A stretch of 64,000 bases of DNA from Acidobacteriota bacterium (GCA_003224085.1 QHYK01000043.1:62001-126000), one strand, 5' to 3'. Counted from the first letter of the stretch, positions 6,801 to 16,451 are shown. The notes: generated from the letters alone by a model not told the origin. A program made the numbers and translations.

Positions 6801-9434
6801 ATGAGCAAGAACGAATGGAAGAACCGGGTGAGCACTGCGGGAAGAGTACGGCGTATGCGCTCATCTTTTCACAGGGCGCTGGCCAATTGCGCATGGCTTT
6901 GCAACGGAATCCTCCTCTATTTGCTTAAAGAGATAAAAATGAAAAATATCGTGGTGAGACTTGCTTTGCTCGCTGCTGGCGCCGTTGTGGGTGTCGCTCC
7001 GATGGCCCATGCGCAAACAACCTACACCAGCCACAACATCGGTGACTTCACCGTGAAGATTTCCAGTTATGCCACCTTCAGTAATTTCTCTAATAGCGAT
7101 GGTTGCGCGAGTTCGCCATTTACCCCTACTTCGTCCGAACTGGCGGGGCCCAACGCTTGCCGGGTCTACACCGGCACGCTCACCGGCACGGGGTTACCTC
7201 CTTATTTTAACAACGACCCTAATAATTGGATCCTCGCGACTTTCTCCAGCGCGGTATCGTCAATCGTGGTGTTCCCAAACATCGACCACGTCGGGAGCGC
7301 CTACGATGGGTACCAATATCAAATCTATGGGAGCAATGACGGCGCGAACTGGACGATACTGTTCGATGCGGTCACAGTGAACGGTACCGGCGAGCCTTTC
7401 ACGCTGGGCACGTTCACTGGCACCGCGCCGACGACTGTGAACAATGTGGTGACCGGCGGTTGCAGGAGCGGCAGCGGCTGCGTGGGCTACGAAGCCCAAT
7501 TCACCTTCGACGCGGCTTACAAGTACTATGCCTTCGGTGCGAGCACGGAGGCGTTTAATTCGCAGAACACAGACCAAGAGTTGAGCGCGGTAGGCACGCC
7601 GGTGGCAGCGGTGCAAACGCAGCCGGCTTCAGGAACTTCCCCTGTGACCTACGTCTTTAACGGAACTGCGGGCCAAACGGTCGAGCAGATCGTAGATCTG
7701 AGCAAGAGTGGCGTGGATGTGACAGGTGTCAGCGTAACGGTCACCGATGGTCCGATTAAATCAACCGACTTCCCGAACCTGGTTGCATTCACCTCATTTG
7801 CGGTAGATCAGTGCTTCATTATGCAGGGCGAGAAGGATGGGAGTGGCAACCCCGCCTGCAAGCAGTACCAAATCCTTTGCACTACGTCTACGAATACGAC
7901 GCCGTCCGGCACGAACTGTCCTGTATCTACCGCCAGAAATGAATTCTACGAAGCGGTTTTTAGTCCTGCTGCTGCGTCAACCCTCATGCCAACCGGTCCA
8001 GGTAATTCTCTGCCTCTGTTCATGGGTAACCCCACGGCCGTTGCCTACCCAATGGCCATTGACAGTTGGGGGGGTGGAAACTGCGTCTTCCCTGATTCGA
8101 CGCTGGCCGATGAATTGTGCCCGCAGAATTTCCTGACGACCTTCAGCTCCGTTGGTGACCCAACTTATGCGACAACTATCACGGTAAAGAACGTCAACTC
8201 TACGGTTATACCTACCTATAATCACCCCGAGCAGCAGACGGCGGTTACGGTTGAAGGCCAGAACTCGGCGGGCTGGAATAACAGCAACACCGTCGTCGTA
8301 AATTTCTCGACGCAAGCGCCGTTTTTCAGCCCTGCACCGAACAACTTTGTGCCTGCGCCGATTGCCAGAGTTGACTACTGGGTCGATCAAACAGCGAACG
8401 ACACCAATTCCCCTCCTGCAAGCGCGATGCTTGCAAAACCAAGCGGAATGTGCCCCGCACCTAGCACCACACCGCCTACTCCTCCGAGTATGCCTCTTCC
8501 AGCTTTCGTGTCCTCGGCCACGCTGACTGGTCTTGCCGACGGTTCGCACGTACTTGGCTACTTTTCGACGGATTGCGCAGGCACGGAAGAACTGCTGTTC
8601 ACCAAGCCTTCTGGCGGCAACTGGATGACTTCCTTCCTTACCAAGCCCATCAACGTCGACACGACACGGCCGACAATCTCTGTCCCGACGCTTTCGCCTT
8701 TGCCCACGATGAACAACGGCATAGCTAATTCGTACCTTCTTAACCAAAGCGTGACCGCGACCTATACCTGTACCGATCCGGTGGTGGGAGGGGTACCGTC
8801 CGGAGTAGCCACTTGCGGCCCTGGAAATACAAACGGTACACCAACGCCGACGCCAGGTATCTTCACCAGCCCCGTTTCGACCTCTGCAAAGGGGCCCTCT
8901 AACTTCACGGTGAACGCCACAGACGTAGCTGGGAACGCGGGTTTCCCTGCACCGGCACCGTACACAGTCGTGGATCAGCCAGTCAATCTTGACCTGTTCT
9001 ACGTTGCAGCATCCAAAATCAAGCCCGGGTCGACCGGCTCGAACCTGGCCTATTTCATAGCGGCGGTGAATTTGGCGCAAACGAATGTTGCCTCCGGCGT
9101 CGTCGTCACGGACACAGTGCCGGCAGGTACAACGGTCGTTCCCGGGGGAGCATTCTTTGACAAGGTCACATGTTCCTCCTCCGGGTGTTCGGTTCCGAAG
9201 ACGGGAACTCCTTGCAGCGTAAGCGGTCAGGTGGTCACATGCAAAATCGGATCGCTGGCACCACTCAATACGCTAACGGGTGCAGGCATACTTATTGTTG
9301 TCAAAGTTCCGCCCGTTACGCCCACTATGCCTCTGGGTACTGTGCTCACCGATACCGCTACGGCCAAAAGCTGGAACGCAGACACCGACGGAATCGATAA
9401 CTCGGTAATTATAAAGACGACCGTGACGAATTAG
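6801..9434 (+). CDS. Secreted surface protein with C-terminal DUF11-like domain
   Basis: Two starts compete. ATG 6801 has a near-perfect ribosome site (AAGGAGACAACC) and gives 877 residues. ATG 6939 begins exactly at a classical signal peptide (MKNIVVRLALLAAGAVVGVAPMAHAQ) but has only AAGAGA upstream; it gives 831 residues. I keep the longer form; the extra 46 residues are basic. Mature protein: an N-terminal beta-sandwich-like region (residues ~75-260, IDHVGSAYDGYQYQIYGSNDGANW is reminiscent of discoidin-type folds), a Thr/Pro/Asn-rich middle with repeated Ig-like stretches, and a final DUF11-like domain (NLAYFIAAVNLAQTNVASGVVVTDTVPAG...CSVSGQVVTCKIGSL). Probably exported and surface-attached; no catalytic motif. 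Function unknown. It converges on the kinase gene. Confidence 0.75.
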   Translation: MSKNEWKNRVSTAGRVRRMRSSFHRALANCAWLCNGILLYLLKEIKMKNIVVRLALLAAGAVVGVAPMAHAQTTYTSHNIGDFTVKISSYATFSNFSNSDGCASSPFTPTSSELAGPNACRVYTGTLTGTGLPPYFNNDPNNWILATFSSAVSSIVVFPNIDHVGSAYDGYQYQIYGSNDGANWTILFDAVTVNGTGEPFTLGTFTGTAPTTVNNVVTGGCRSGSGCVGYEAQFTFDAAYKYYAFGASTEAFNSQNTDQELSAVGTPVAAVQTQPASGTSPVTYVFNGTAGQTVEQIVDLSKSGVDVTGVSVTVTDGPIKSTDFPNLVAFTSFAVDQCFIMQGEKDGSGNPACKQYQILCTTSTNTTPSGTNCPVSTARNEFYEAVFSPAAASTLMPTGPGNSLPLFMGNPTAVAYPMAIDSWGGGNCVFPDSTLADELCPQNFLTTFSSVGDPTYATTITVKNVNSTVIPTYNHPEQQTAVTVEGQNSAGWNNSNTVVVNFSTQAPFFSPAPNNFVPAPIARVDYWVDQTANDTNSPPASAMLAKPSGMCPAPSTTPPTPPSMPLPAFVSSATLTGLADGSHVLGYFSTDCAGTEELLFTKPSGGNWMTSFLTKPINVDTTRPTISVPTLSPLPTMNNGIANSYLLNQSVTATYTCTDPVVGGVPSGVATCGPGNTNGTPTPTPGIFTSPVSTSAKGPSNFTVNATDVAGNAGFPAPAPYTVVDQPVNLDLFYVAASKIKPGSTGSNLAYFIAAVNLAQTNVASGVVVTDTVPAGTTVVPGGAFFDKVTCSSSGCSVPKTGTPCSVSGQVVTCKIGSLAPLNTLTGAGILIVVKVPPVTPTMPLGTVLTDTATAKSWNADTDGIDNSVIIKTTVTN

Positions 9435-9508
9435 AGTCTTCCAGTATCTTCCAGTCTCAAATCGCGGTTCAGCTAGAGGTTCACTGGTTACCTGAAGGGG
9501 ATGTCTGG

Positions 9509-12500
9509 CTATTCGGCGTGGGACCAGCGGGTAGCCTCGGCATAGAGTGCGCGCAGGTCCGAACGCTCCAGGAGGTGATCTGCGCCGGGTTCCTTCTTCA
9601 TTTCGTCGATCAAATTGAGAGCCTGGCGGTAGTGGCCAGCGGCTTCCGAGGCGTTTCCGCTCAAACGAAGTGTATTGCCCAGCAAGTACTGAATCCTCGC
9701 AGTCTCCAGGCGCGCACCGAGCTTTTCGCTCCGGCCCAAGGCGCCGTCCAATTCCTCGCGTGCGTGCGCGTAATCCTTCGTGTTGACCATGGCCTCGGCC
9801 ATAGCCACCGAGCTTTCAAGCGAGAGATGCTTGAGGTTCGCAGCCTCTGCCTGCTGGGTGATGTCACGCAAGGTTGGGATAGCCGATGCCGACTGGCCCT
9901 TCGCGATGGCTACTCTGTCCAAATGCAACTTTGATATCAAAACCTCGTCGCGGTCCGCACCCCGGGATGCCGAGCGCAGGGCTAGATTATAGAGGCCCTT
10001 CGCCGCGCTCAGGTCGGCGCGATAAAACTGTAGATCTCCCTGGGCATTCAGGACTTCTGCTGCAACGCTTTCGTTTTTCAAGTCACGAGCCATCGCTTGC
10101 GCTTCTTCCAGCAGCTTCCAGGACTCGTCGCCGCGTCCCGTCTGGGCCAGGGTGTCAGCCAAATCGGTCAGGAATTCGAGCATATCGCGACCCCGGTTAC
10201 CTATCCCACGAGAGCCTTTAACGGCATCCTGCATGGCGCTCAGCGCGGCTCCCAGCCGGCCTTGGTACTGCAACACTAACCCGATCTGGTGAGATTCCAC
10301 CGCCGCTCCGTGCTCATCGCCAGCTTTTCGCCAGAGGTCCAGGGCGCGCATGAAAGAAGTCATGGCCTCATCGTACTTTCCGGTCGCACTGTATGCCTCG
10401 CCAATGGCGGCTACGGTTTCTGCGATGTCCCCCTGCACATTCAGTTTTTCCCGAAGCTGCAACGCTTGCTGGAGATAGGTAAGAGAATTGTCGGTGTCGC
10501 CCTTGGCGAGGTACACGGTGCCGATGGCTGTAAGAGACACTGCCTGGTAGTTCTCGTCGCCGGTGTCGCGCTGAATCTGCAGCGATTCCTTATAGTTCTG
10601 CAGCGCCTTGTCATACTGGCCTCGAGCCTGGTAGAGGCTGCCGACATCAATGAGGGTGTTTCCGACCTCTTTCTTTGCGCCGATCTTGCGCCGCATTTTC
10701 AGGGCCCGCTCGTAGCTGGCCAGGGCCATGTCCGACTTGCCCATGGTCATTTGCACCTGGGCCATCTCGTCGATGGCGGCGGCTACTCCACGCTTTTGAC
10801 CGATCTTTTCGTTGATGGCGATCGATTGCTCGTAGTTCCGTAGCGCTTCCTCTGGTTTGTTCATCAGGCGATAGGAAATACCCATGCTGAGCAGGATCAA
10901 GCCTTTCTGCTCCTGGTTATCCACCTGGACGGCGAGGCTGAGACCTTTGTTCAGGGGTTCGAGGGCGGCTTGCGGGTTGTCCTTCATGATTTCGACAACG
11001 CCGATTTGCCACAAGGCCTTTATGTTTTTGGGATCCGACTGCAGGATTTTTGAGAACTGCGTCCGGGCCTTGTTGTAATCACCTTTATCTACATAGAGGC
11101 TACCGAGGGCGTACTCGACGTCGGCGTTATCGGGAAAAGTCTTTGTGAGGTTCTCGTAAGCTTCGATGGCTTTCTTGTTGTCCTTCATCATGCGAGCATG
11201 ATTTGCTTCGATCAGGTATTTTTCCGCGAGAGGCAGTTGCTGACTGAACTCCAGGGCCTTGCGAGAATACTTTTCCGCGTCGGCGTCGTATCCGAGCGCC
11301 GAATTGGTCTCCGCCAAGCGCGAGTAAGCGAGGGCAAACTGGGGATCTTCTTGGATGGCGGCTTGGAGCGTCTTAATGGCCTCGAGGTTCTTGCCGTCGC
11401 GCAAAAGCTGTACACCCTGATTGTAATCGCGGAGCGCCGGCACGGAATTTGATGACGGGTGGAAGGAACTGGCCTTTAACTCTTTCAGCACGTCCGAGGA
11501 GACGGCCAGGTTCTTGCGGATAAGCTCGGCGAGGCCGTCAACAGTGCCGGGAATCTCTTTTTCACTGGCGGCTTCGATTTTCAGAGGGGTGCGGCTGTTG
11601 TGCTTCAGGTCCAGCAACGTGGCGTCGATGCGAATTTGGTTGCCGAACTTGGCGTATTGGCCCCAGACGACAGTATCAGCACTGCTGAACTCCGCGATAC
11701 GGTTGACCGTGGTGGGATCGATGGACGTCCCGGAAGTGATCCTCAAATCGGAGAGTACCTGGTGCAAGCGGTCGGGAGAAATAGTGCGCAGATGCGCGGA
11801 CTGGCCTACGTCTGTGCTGAGCATGTCCGCAAGGCTTGGGCCAAGCCAATCGAGCGATGCGTCGCCGGACGCATTTCGGAAAGGGAGAATGGCCAGGGAA
11901 GCCTGTTCCACAAGGGTAGCGCGCTTCCAGGCGGAACCGGAAAAAATCTTGCCGCGGAAGACAGTTCCTAGTGCTGCGAACAAGACGACCGCGGCGACCC
12001 CGGCGATCCAAGTGCGATAGCGCGCGAAGGGTGAGATTTCTTCGGCCGGAGAAGTGGGGATCACTGGAGGCGTGGGCGCGACAGTTCGCACACTGGTGGG
12101 CATTTCCTCACCTAGGTCCTCGAGAATTTCTCTGGCTGTGGAGTAACGATGGTCACGATCGATTTCCAGGCACTGCATCACCACATCGCTGATCGCCTTT
12201 GGAATCGTTGGATCTATTTCCGCGGGAGGCAGAGGCCGCTCCTGAGTACGTTTCAAAAGGGTCGCTAGAGCTGTGTCCGCCTTATACGGAGAAATGCCGG
12301 TCAGCATTTCATAAAAAACTATGCCGAGAGCAAACAGATCTGAGCGCGCGTCGACCTTGATGCCCTTGGCCTGCTCGGGTGACATATATTCCGGTGTGCC
12401 CATCAATGCGCCCGTCTGTGTCATACCCGGTGTTTCTAGGGAATGCGCGATGCCAAAGTCCATCACGTAAACGCGATCCTTCGCGTCCAGCATGATGTTT

Positions 12501-13117
12501 TGAGGTTTCAGATCGCGGTGAACCACACCGGCAGCGTGTGCAGATTCCAGTGCGTGGCAAACTTGGGCGATGATTCGAACTGTCTCTTCGAGCGGAAGTT
12601 TCCCTCTTTCCCGGAGCACGGCGCGAAGGTCGCGGCCCTCGACGTACTCCATGGTGATGAACTTGAAGCCCTTGGTTTGTCCGAGGTCGAAAATGCGGAT
12701 GACATTGCGGTGGGTAACTTCGCGAGCGAGGATCAACTCCTGTTTGAACCGGCGCAGGATTTCCGGATTGCTGGCGAGGTCCGGGCGTATCAGCTTGAGA
12801 GCAACGAGGCGTTCGAGCTCCGTGTCGCGCGCCTTATAAACGGATCCCATGCCACCCTGACCGAGCAATGCGAGGATTTCGTAACGATCGGCCAGCAGTG
12901 TCCCTACAAGCTCGTCTCCCTGGGGATAGGGGGCATCAGGCGGCGGAGAGACCGCGACTGACCATGCGGAACTGCCACGGGGAGTGGTGCCTGCGGGTAG
13001 TGCGCCGCTCGGAACGGCTCCGTCGAGCGTCTGGTCATGCAATGGTAATGGTGTGCTGCACTTGGTACAGCTGATGGCCGTGGGCGGATTTTCAGCCTGA
13101 CAAAGAGGACATTGCAT
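9509..13117 (-). CDS. Zinc-ribbon Ser/Thr protein kinase with TolB/FlgO-like and TPR domains
   Basis: A 1202-residue one-piece signalling protein. Residues 3-20 form a zinc ribbon (CPLC...CTKC). A PknB-type kinase follows (~79-345): glycine loop GQGGMGSVYKA, VALKLI lysine, HRDLKPQN catalytic loop, DFG (MDFGIA), GTPEYMSPEQ activation segment. A single membrane helix (WIAGVAAVVLFAALGTVF) sits near 370. The outer part begins with a FlgO/TolB-like segment (SLAILPFRNASGDASLDWLGPSLADML) and then about 600 residues of tetratricopeptide repeats (e.g. EEALRNYEQSIAINEKIG). The kinase would be cytoplasmic and the TPR sensor outside. All catalytic residues are intact. This architecture is common in Acidobacteriota; substrates are unknown. 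Confidence 0.93.
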   Translation of the reverse strand: MQCPLCQAENPPTAISCTKCSTPLPLHDQTLDGAVPSGALPAGTTPRGSSAWSVAVSPPPDAPYPQGDELVGTLLADRYEILALLGQGGMGSVYKARDTELERLVALKLIRPDLASNPEILRRFKQELILAREVTHRNVIRIFDLGQTKGFKFITMEYVEGRDLRAVLRERGKLPLEETVRIIAQVCHALESAHAAGVVHRDLKPQNIMLDAKDRVYVMDFGIAHSLETPGMTQTGALMGTPEYMSPEQAKGIKVDARSDLFALGIVFYEMLTGISPYKADTALATLLKRTQERPLPPAEIDPTIPKAISDVVMQCLEIDRDHRYSTAREILEDLGEEMPTSVRTVAPTPPVIPTSPAEEISPFARYRTWIAGVAAVVLFAALGTVFRGKIFSGSAWKRATLVEQASLAILPFRNASGDASLDWLGPSLADMLSTDVGQSAHLRTISPDRLHQVLSDLRITSGTSIDPTTVNRIAEFSSADTVVWGQYAKFGNQIRIDATLLDLKHNSRTPLKIEAASEKEIPGTVDGLAELIRKNLAVSSDVLKELKASSFHPSSNSVPALRDYNQGVQLLRDGKNLEAIKTLQAAIQEDPQFALAYSRLAETNSALGYDADAEKYSRKALEFSQQLPLAEKYLIEANHARMMKDNKKAIEAYENLTKTFPDNADVEYALGSLYVDKGDYNKARTQFSKILQSDPKNIKALWQIGVVEIMKDNPQAALEPLNKGLSLAVQVDNQEQKGLILLSMGISYRLMNKPEEALRNYEQSIAINEKIGQKRGVAAAIDEMAQVQMTMGKSDMALASYERALKMRRKIGAKKEVGNTLIDVGSLYQARGQYDKALQNYKESLQIQRDTGDENYQAVSLTAIGTVYLAKGDTDNSLTYLQQALQLREKLNVQGDIAETVAAIGEAYSATGKYDEAMTSFMRALDLWRKAGDEHGAAVESHQIGLVLQYQGRLGAALSAMQDAVKGSRGIGNRGRDMLEFLTDLADTLAQTGRGDESWKLLEEAQAMARDLKNESVAAEVLNAQGDLQFYRADLSAAKGLYNLALRSASRGADRDEVLISKLHLDRVAIAKGQSASAIPTLRDITQQAEAANLKHLSLESSVAMAEAMVNTKDYAHAREELDGALGRSEKLGARLETARIQYLLGNTLRLSGNASEAAGHYRQALNLIDEMKKEPGADHLLERSDLRALYAEATRWSHAE

Positions 13118-13234
13118 GGAGTGCCAGTCTAGCGCACCGAACTGCTCTTCATTATGAGAGTTGGTCGCCCGTATGCAAGCGGTATGTTAGGGTAGGGACG
13201 GCTCCCTTTCTCCCCGTCCCTAACAGTTCTTGAG

Positions 13235-13432
13235 GTGATCTACGGGGCGGCAGCTGCGCTCCTCTTTAACAAACTGTTCTTCTCAAGCTTCAGTCCCGCG
13301 GTCGGCTTCGTGGCTCGTCCGCTGGGCGGCACGATTTTCGGTCACTTCGGCGTTCGCATCGGCCGCAAGGCGATGCTGGCCATGACGATCCTCATCATGG
13401 GTTTCGGTACGTTCCTGATCGGCTGGCGCTAG
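13235..13432 (+). pseudogene. Fragment of an MHS-family metabolite:H+ symporter
   Basis: A 65-codon remnant. VIYGAAAALLFNKLFF, AVGFVARPLGGTIFGHFGVRIGRKAMLAMTILIMGFGTFLIG matches the first third of MHS/MFS transporters (ShiA/KgtP/ProP type), including the RPLGG..FGHxGDRxGRK signature between helices 2 and 3; the usual D of GDR is V here. The sequence between NKLFF and VGFVARP is shortened and the rest of the ~430-residue protein is gone. A GTG can open the frame but the product would not be a transporter. Confidence 0.8.
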
Positions 13433-13767
13433 GCCTCAAGAGCACCGATTTTGACAATTGAAGCAGCGATTCCGCAATGAACAAGGGATGACATGGGGAT
13501 CACGCCTATTTCACGCAGGTTAGGCGGTTTCTGCTTGTTGCATGGATCCGCGGCTGATTCGTATGACTCTCGGGAGAGAGAAAAAGGGGCGGCAGAGAAA
13601 AGACAAAATGCACAAACAAGAACAAGCATCGAGCGCAAAGTAAGGAAACGTAACACGTTCTTTAGACGCAGTAGAAGTCCAATTTGAATTCGCTCCACTT
13701 GCCGAAAACCCGAAAACGAGGTTTTGCCAACTACCAAGAGCATTGTGGGTGCAAAATCGGCATGCCG

Positions 13768-14003
13768 TCAACCATGGGCGCATAGCAATTGACCTTCGAT
13801 CCGCAGCATGCGAACGACAGATGGGGCCAGTTGCCCCAGAAAGCGCCAACAGAGCATGGAACTCTGCATCCAAAGTCACCACGATCCAGCCGCCCTGACA
13901 CGCAAAGTCGAGAATCTTTGCGTCGCTGCGCCCCCCTCCCTTGGAGGGTCTCATTTCCTTACGCCAGAGATATAAGGATGTGTGTCCCGGGCAGGAAATT
14001 CAC
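13768..14003 (-). pseudogene. Broken DUF5615 (PIN-like) toxin-type gene
   Basis: The centre reads RSDAKILDFACQGGWIVVTLDAEFHALLALSGATGP, close to the DUF5615 core (SDxEIL..A...VVTLDxDF..LLALSGA.GPSV). The N-terminal VNFL lies in another frame with a stop soon after. Beyond GATGP the family reading PSVVRMLRIEG continues only in a shifted frame before a stop. So at least two frameshifts are present. The track ORFs 13520-13954 and 13429-13743 are fusions of this remnant with unrelated sequence. Confidence 0.7.
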
Positions 14004-14121
14004 CTCTCGAGGGATCTTGCGATGGTAACGGCTGGATTCGATCCATCTCCAATGAATGTCGAGATGTGTGCTACAATGAATGCTAGTGTGTGCTACAGAA
14101 TAGCAATGCTAGGAGAAGAGC

Positions 14122-14430
14122 ATGAAACGTGCTGCTCAATCTGCAAGTTCGAGAACAGGAAAAAGCACCAGCATTAGCGGGCCTGGAAAGCTCCGTGAGG
14201 TGATGGTCATCGCCGAAGAGCAAGGCCTATTGCGCGGGGAAAGGAACCAAGTGGTCCGGGGTAGAATGCCTAAGGCCCTGGTGGCACAGGCAAAGAAGCG
14301 CACCGGAGTTGTTTCTGATACCGATCTCATCGAGCTGGCGTTGGCTAACATTGCGGTCGCTGACGACTACGCTGACTGGCTGCTTGCTCGCCGTGGCACC
14401 ATCGACCGCGAGGCTGACCTTGAATTCTGA
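14122..14430 (+). CDS. Putative antitoxin paired with the PIN protein
   Basis: 102 residues with AGGAGAAGAGC before the ATG. A Ser/Thr-rich basic N-terminus is followed by RNQVVRGRMPKALVAQAKKRTGVVSDTDLIELALANIAVADDYADWLLARRGTIDREADLEF, a strand-helix-helix arrangement like small CopG/AbrB-class antitoxins, with a C-terminal acidic segment typical for toxin binding. It overlaps the PIN gene by 11 bp if the latter starts at TTG 14420. Identification rests on size, fold impression and partner, not on a named family. Confidence 0.65.
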   Translation: MKRAAQSASSRTGKSTSISGPGKLREVMVIAEEQGLLRGERNQVVRGRMPKALVAQAKKRTGVVSDTDLIELALANIAVADDYADWLLARRGTIDREADLEF

Positions 14431-14989
14431 ATTTCAGGGCACCCTTAGACGCCTTAAGCCCGAAAAGCACAGAATACCGCTCAAACCGCGTCCCGAATCG
14501 GAACTCGACTTCATCGAGTCCACCGGCAGTTGGACCACCAAGCTGCTGTACGACACCACGGTTTATATCGACATTCTCCAGAACCGTTTTCCGCGAAGGG
14601 GAGACGTCATGCTCCGGGCGGCCGAGGCGTGGCATTCGCCAGTAACAGAAGCGGAACTAGCCGCAACCTGCGGTCTACTTGACCCCGCACATGCCCAGAC
14701 ACGCGGGATCATGGAACAGGTTGTTGGGGTGATCGAAAGGCGGCCAGGCCATCGCACACTCGCAACTGATTCCGAAATATGGCGTGAAGCGGGAATTCTG
14801 TCCGGTACACTCGCCCGGCTGCAGGGATACAAGAGCGACCAGCGACGCCGGGTGTTGAACGATGCCTTGCTATTCGCCACAGCTAGAAAGCATGGCTGCT
14901 CTGTGCTAACCCGCAATGTTCTTGATTTTGATTTCTTGCAACAACTCGATCCTTCCGGGAAGGTTCTATTTTACAGCGCTTGTGTTTGA
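14420..14989 (+). CDS. PIN-domain toxin (VapC-like ribonuclease)
   Basis: About 189 residues from the TTG at 14420, where GAGG lies six bases upstream; the track start at 14309 lies deep inside the antitoxin frame. PIN-domain features: first acidic residue in LLYDTTVYIDIL, TEAELAAT for the second acid, and RRVLNDALLFATARKHGCSVLTRNVLDFDFL carrying NDxLxxATA and the final D(x)DF. PIN toxins cut RNA using Mg2+ held by these acids. The protein is longer than typical VapC (~130), with about 40 additional N-terminal residues. The acids look intact, so the pair may be functional. Confidence 0.72.
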   Translation: MNSEFQGTLRRLKPEKHRIPLKPRPESELDFIESTGSWTTKLLYDTTVYIDILQNRFPRRGDVMLRAAEAWHSPVTEAELAATCGLLDPAHAQTRGIMEQVVGVIERRPGHRTLATDSEIWREAGILSGTLARLQGYKSDQRRRVLNDALLFATARKHGCSVLTRNVLDFDFLQQLDPSGKVLFYSACV

Positions 14990-15346
14990 GGACTCCCCAC
15001 GCCTTACAGTGATTCTGGGGAAAGTATTAGCAAAGGAGAGATATCCACAGTTGTTGTTGCGGCGCGTGCCTGTGGAAATGTGAAAAATTTGAGTTTGCTG
15101 ACCGGCTACACTGGCGGGCAGCAGGCGTCCTGCGGTCATGAATATCCACGCCTAACACTCGATGTTTACCTTTAGATTTTCAGCCGCGGGATGCGATGCC
15201 CTCTAGTTTGTTTCGAACTCGCGGGCGTGGTTCGGCTCAGATGACAGGAACGGCCCAATTTGCCGCTACTATCGCGCTGGCTGCTGCCAACGGGTATACA
15301 ATTGCCCCAACGGCGACGCAATGGCAGCGTCGAGAAAGAGGCAAGT
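14990..15346. other. Intergenic region, nothing recognised
   Basis: No supported gene or RNA. The region just upstream of 15347 supplies the purine-rich GAAAGAGGCAAGT before the next start. Confidence 0.35.
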
Positions 15347-15784
15347 ATGCAAGTTGCAGCGGCCCAGGCAGCGCCAGAAAACGTCCGCGCGTTTATTCAG
15401 GAGTATTTCGATGCCTGGAAAGGCACCGATGAAGACAAAATTCTCGCCTACTATTCGGATGATGTGGTACTCCAGCTTCCGACGGGAACACTCGAAGGGA
15501 AGATAGCCGTGCGAGATAACTTTGTCCGACCGTTCATCGCCGCGTTCCCTGGCAATGTACATTCCATTCGGAACTTGGCCCACGCCAAAAATCTGGTCGC
15601 GGTGGAATGGAGTTTTGACGCTGTGCACAAAGGCGATTTTGGCAAAATCGTGGCTACGGGCAAAAAGGTTCAGGTTCCTGGTTGTTCCTTCTACGAGTAC
15701 GACCTTGGATCCAGAAAGATTCCGGCAGGAAGAATCTACTTCGATTTTGCTACGCTCTTGCGACAAATTGGCGCGGGAGCGTAA
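15347..15784 (+). CDS. SnoaL-like (NTF2-fold) protein
   Basis: 145 residues starting at MQVAAAQAAPENVRAF, preceded by GAAAGAGGCAAGT; the track's upstream start adds 29 noise-like residues. The body follows the NTF2/SnoaL pattern: VRAFIQEYFDAWKGTDEDKILAYYSDDVVLQLPTGTLEGKIAVRDNFVRPFIAAFP, then LVAVEWSFDAVHKG, and CSFYEYD...RIYFDFATLLRQIG. Such proteins are small-molecule isomerases, cyclases or binding domains; the substrate cannot be inferred. No signal peptide. It lies alone next to the recombinase fragment. Confidence 0.8.
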   Translation: MQVAAAQAAPENVRAFIQEYFDAWKGTDEDKILAYYSDDVVLQLPTGTLEGKIAVRDNFVRPFIAAFPGNVHSIRNLAHAKNLVAVEWSFDAVHKGDFGKIVATGKKVQVPGCSFYEYDLGSRKIPAGRIYFDFATLLRQIGAGA

Positions 15785-15888
15785 GACTCCCGGCGGGCTA
15801 ACTCGGAATCATGTTACAAGCTTGATCCAGCATGGAACTCGACCTGCGTCAAACTTGCCACGAAATCGTGGAGAAAAGTTCTAAAATC

Positions 15889-15906
15889 GTCCCCTTAGGC
15901 GCTCCA
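15889..15906. repeat. Possible tRNA 3'-end-like att remnant
   Basis: GTCCCCTTAGGCGCTCCA resembles the end of a tRNA gene (T-arm 3' strand, acceptor strand, CCA) and lies 5 bp from the stop of the tyrosine recombinase. This is the classic position of an attachment site. No matching full tRNA is in the window. Confidence 0.3.
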
Positions 15907-15911
15907 TAATT

Positions 15912-16451
15912 TCAATCCCTTACAGCGACTGGTTTTTCGGCGTGGGACCACAAAGGACCATTTGCTGTTTCTGCGGCTGGCTGAATCAATTCAACCAACT
16001 TCAGATGGGCGGCTCGCTTTTCCGGGGTTAGAGCCTGTGCGTACATGTCTAGAGTCAATCTGCTGTTCGCGTGCCGCATCAGTTCTTGGACCGTCTTCAA
16101 GTCTTCAGCGCCACCTCTTAGCAGCGTTGCAAACGTTCTACGGAAAGAATGCCATCCGAGAACCTTGGTGATGACTATGCGCTTCGCGGCGGGATGAACG
16201 TAGCACTTCAGCATTGTTTCCGGCCAGTACGGTTGCTTGCCGTCCATATCGGGGCTGGCAAACACCCAGTCACCCGGCTGTCGGTACGGTGCCTGCCTGC
16301 TCCAATCTCGCAGAACATCAAGCAGGGAGCCAGCTATAGGTACAGGCTTCAGGGAAGCCTCAGTCCCGGCGCTCCTCTCTCTGCTGTCTTTAAGCTCCCG
16401 ACCGAGGTAGGGAACAACGAGCCGATTTCCGCACTTTCCGGCCTGCTCCAT
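15912..16451 (-). pseudogene. Tyrosine recombinase/integrase, C-terminal catalytic part only
   Basis: 179 residues from the first ATG; the frame stays open further upstream but without integrase resemblance (RGSGAKQSSTGRGSRNQ...). Present are the end of the catalytic domain, GTEASLKPVPI, the HSFRRTFATLL box (H-x-x-R), RHANSRLTLDMYAQ with the second His and the nucleophilic Tyr. The arm-binding and core-binding domains and the first catalytic Arg region are missing. A full phage/island integrase has 350-420 residues, so this is a remnant. With the adjacent tRNA-end-like sequence and nearby fragments it marks an old integration zone. Confidence 0.75.

Noticed and set aside
7977-9080. Long minus-strand ORF (367 aa) inside the DUF11 protein gene
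   Set aside because: Arg/Cys/His-rich composition without any family pattern; the plus frame has a signal peptide and domain structure, so this is an antisense shadow.
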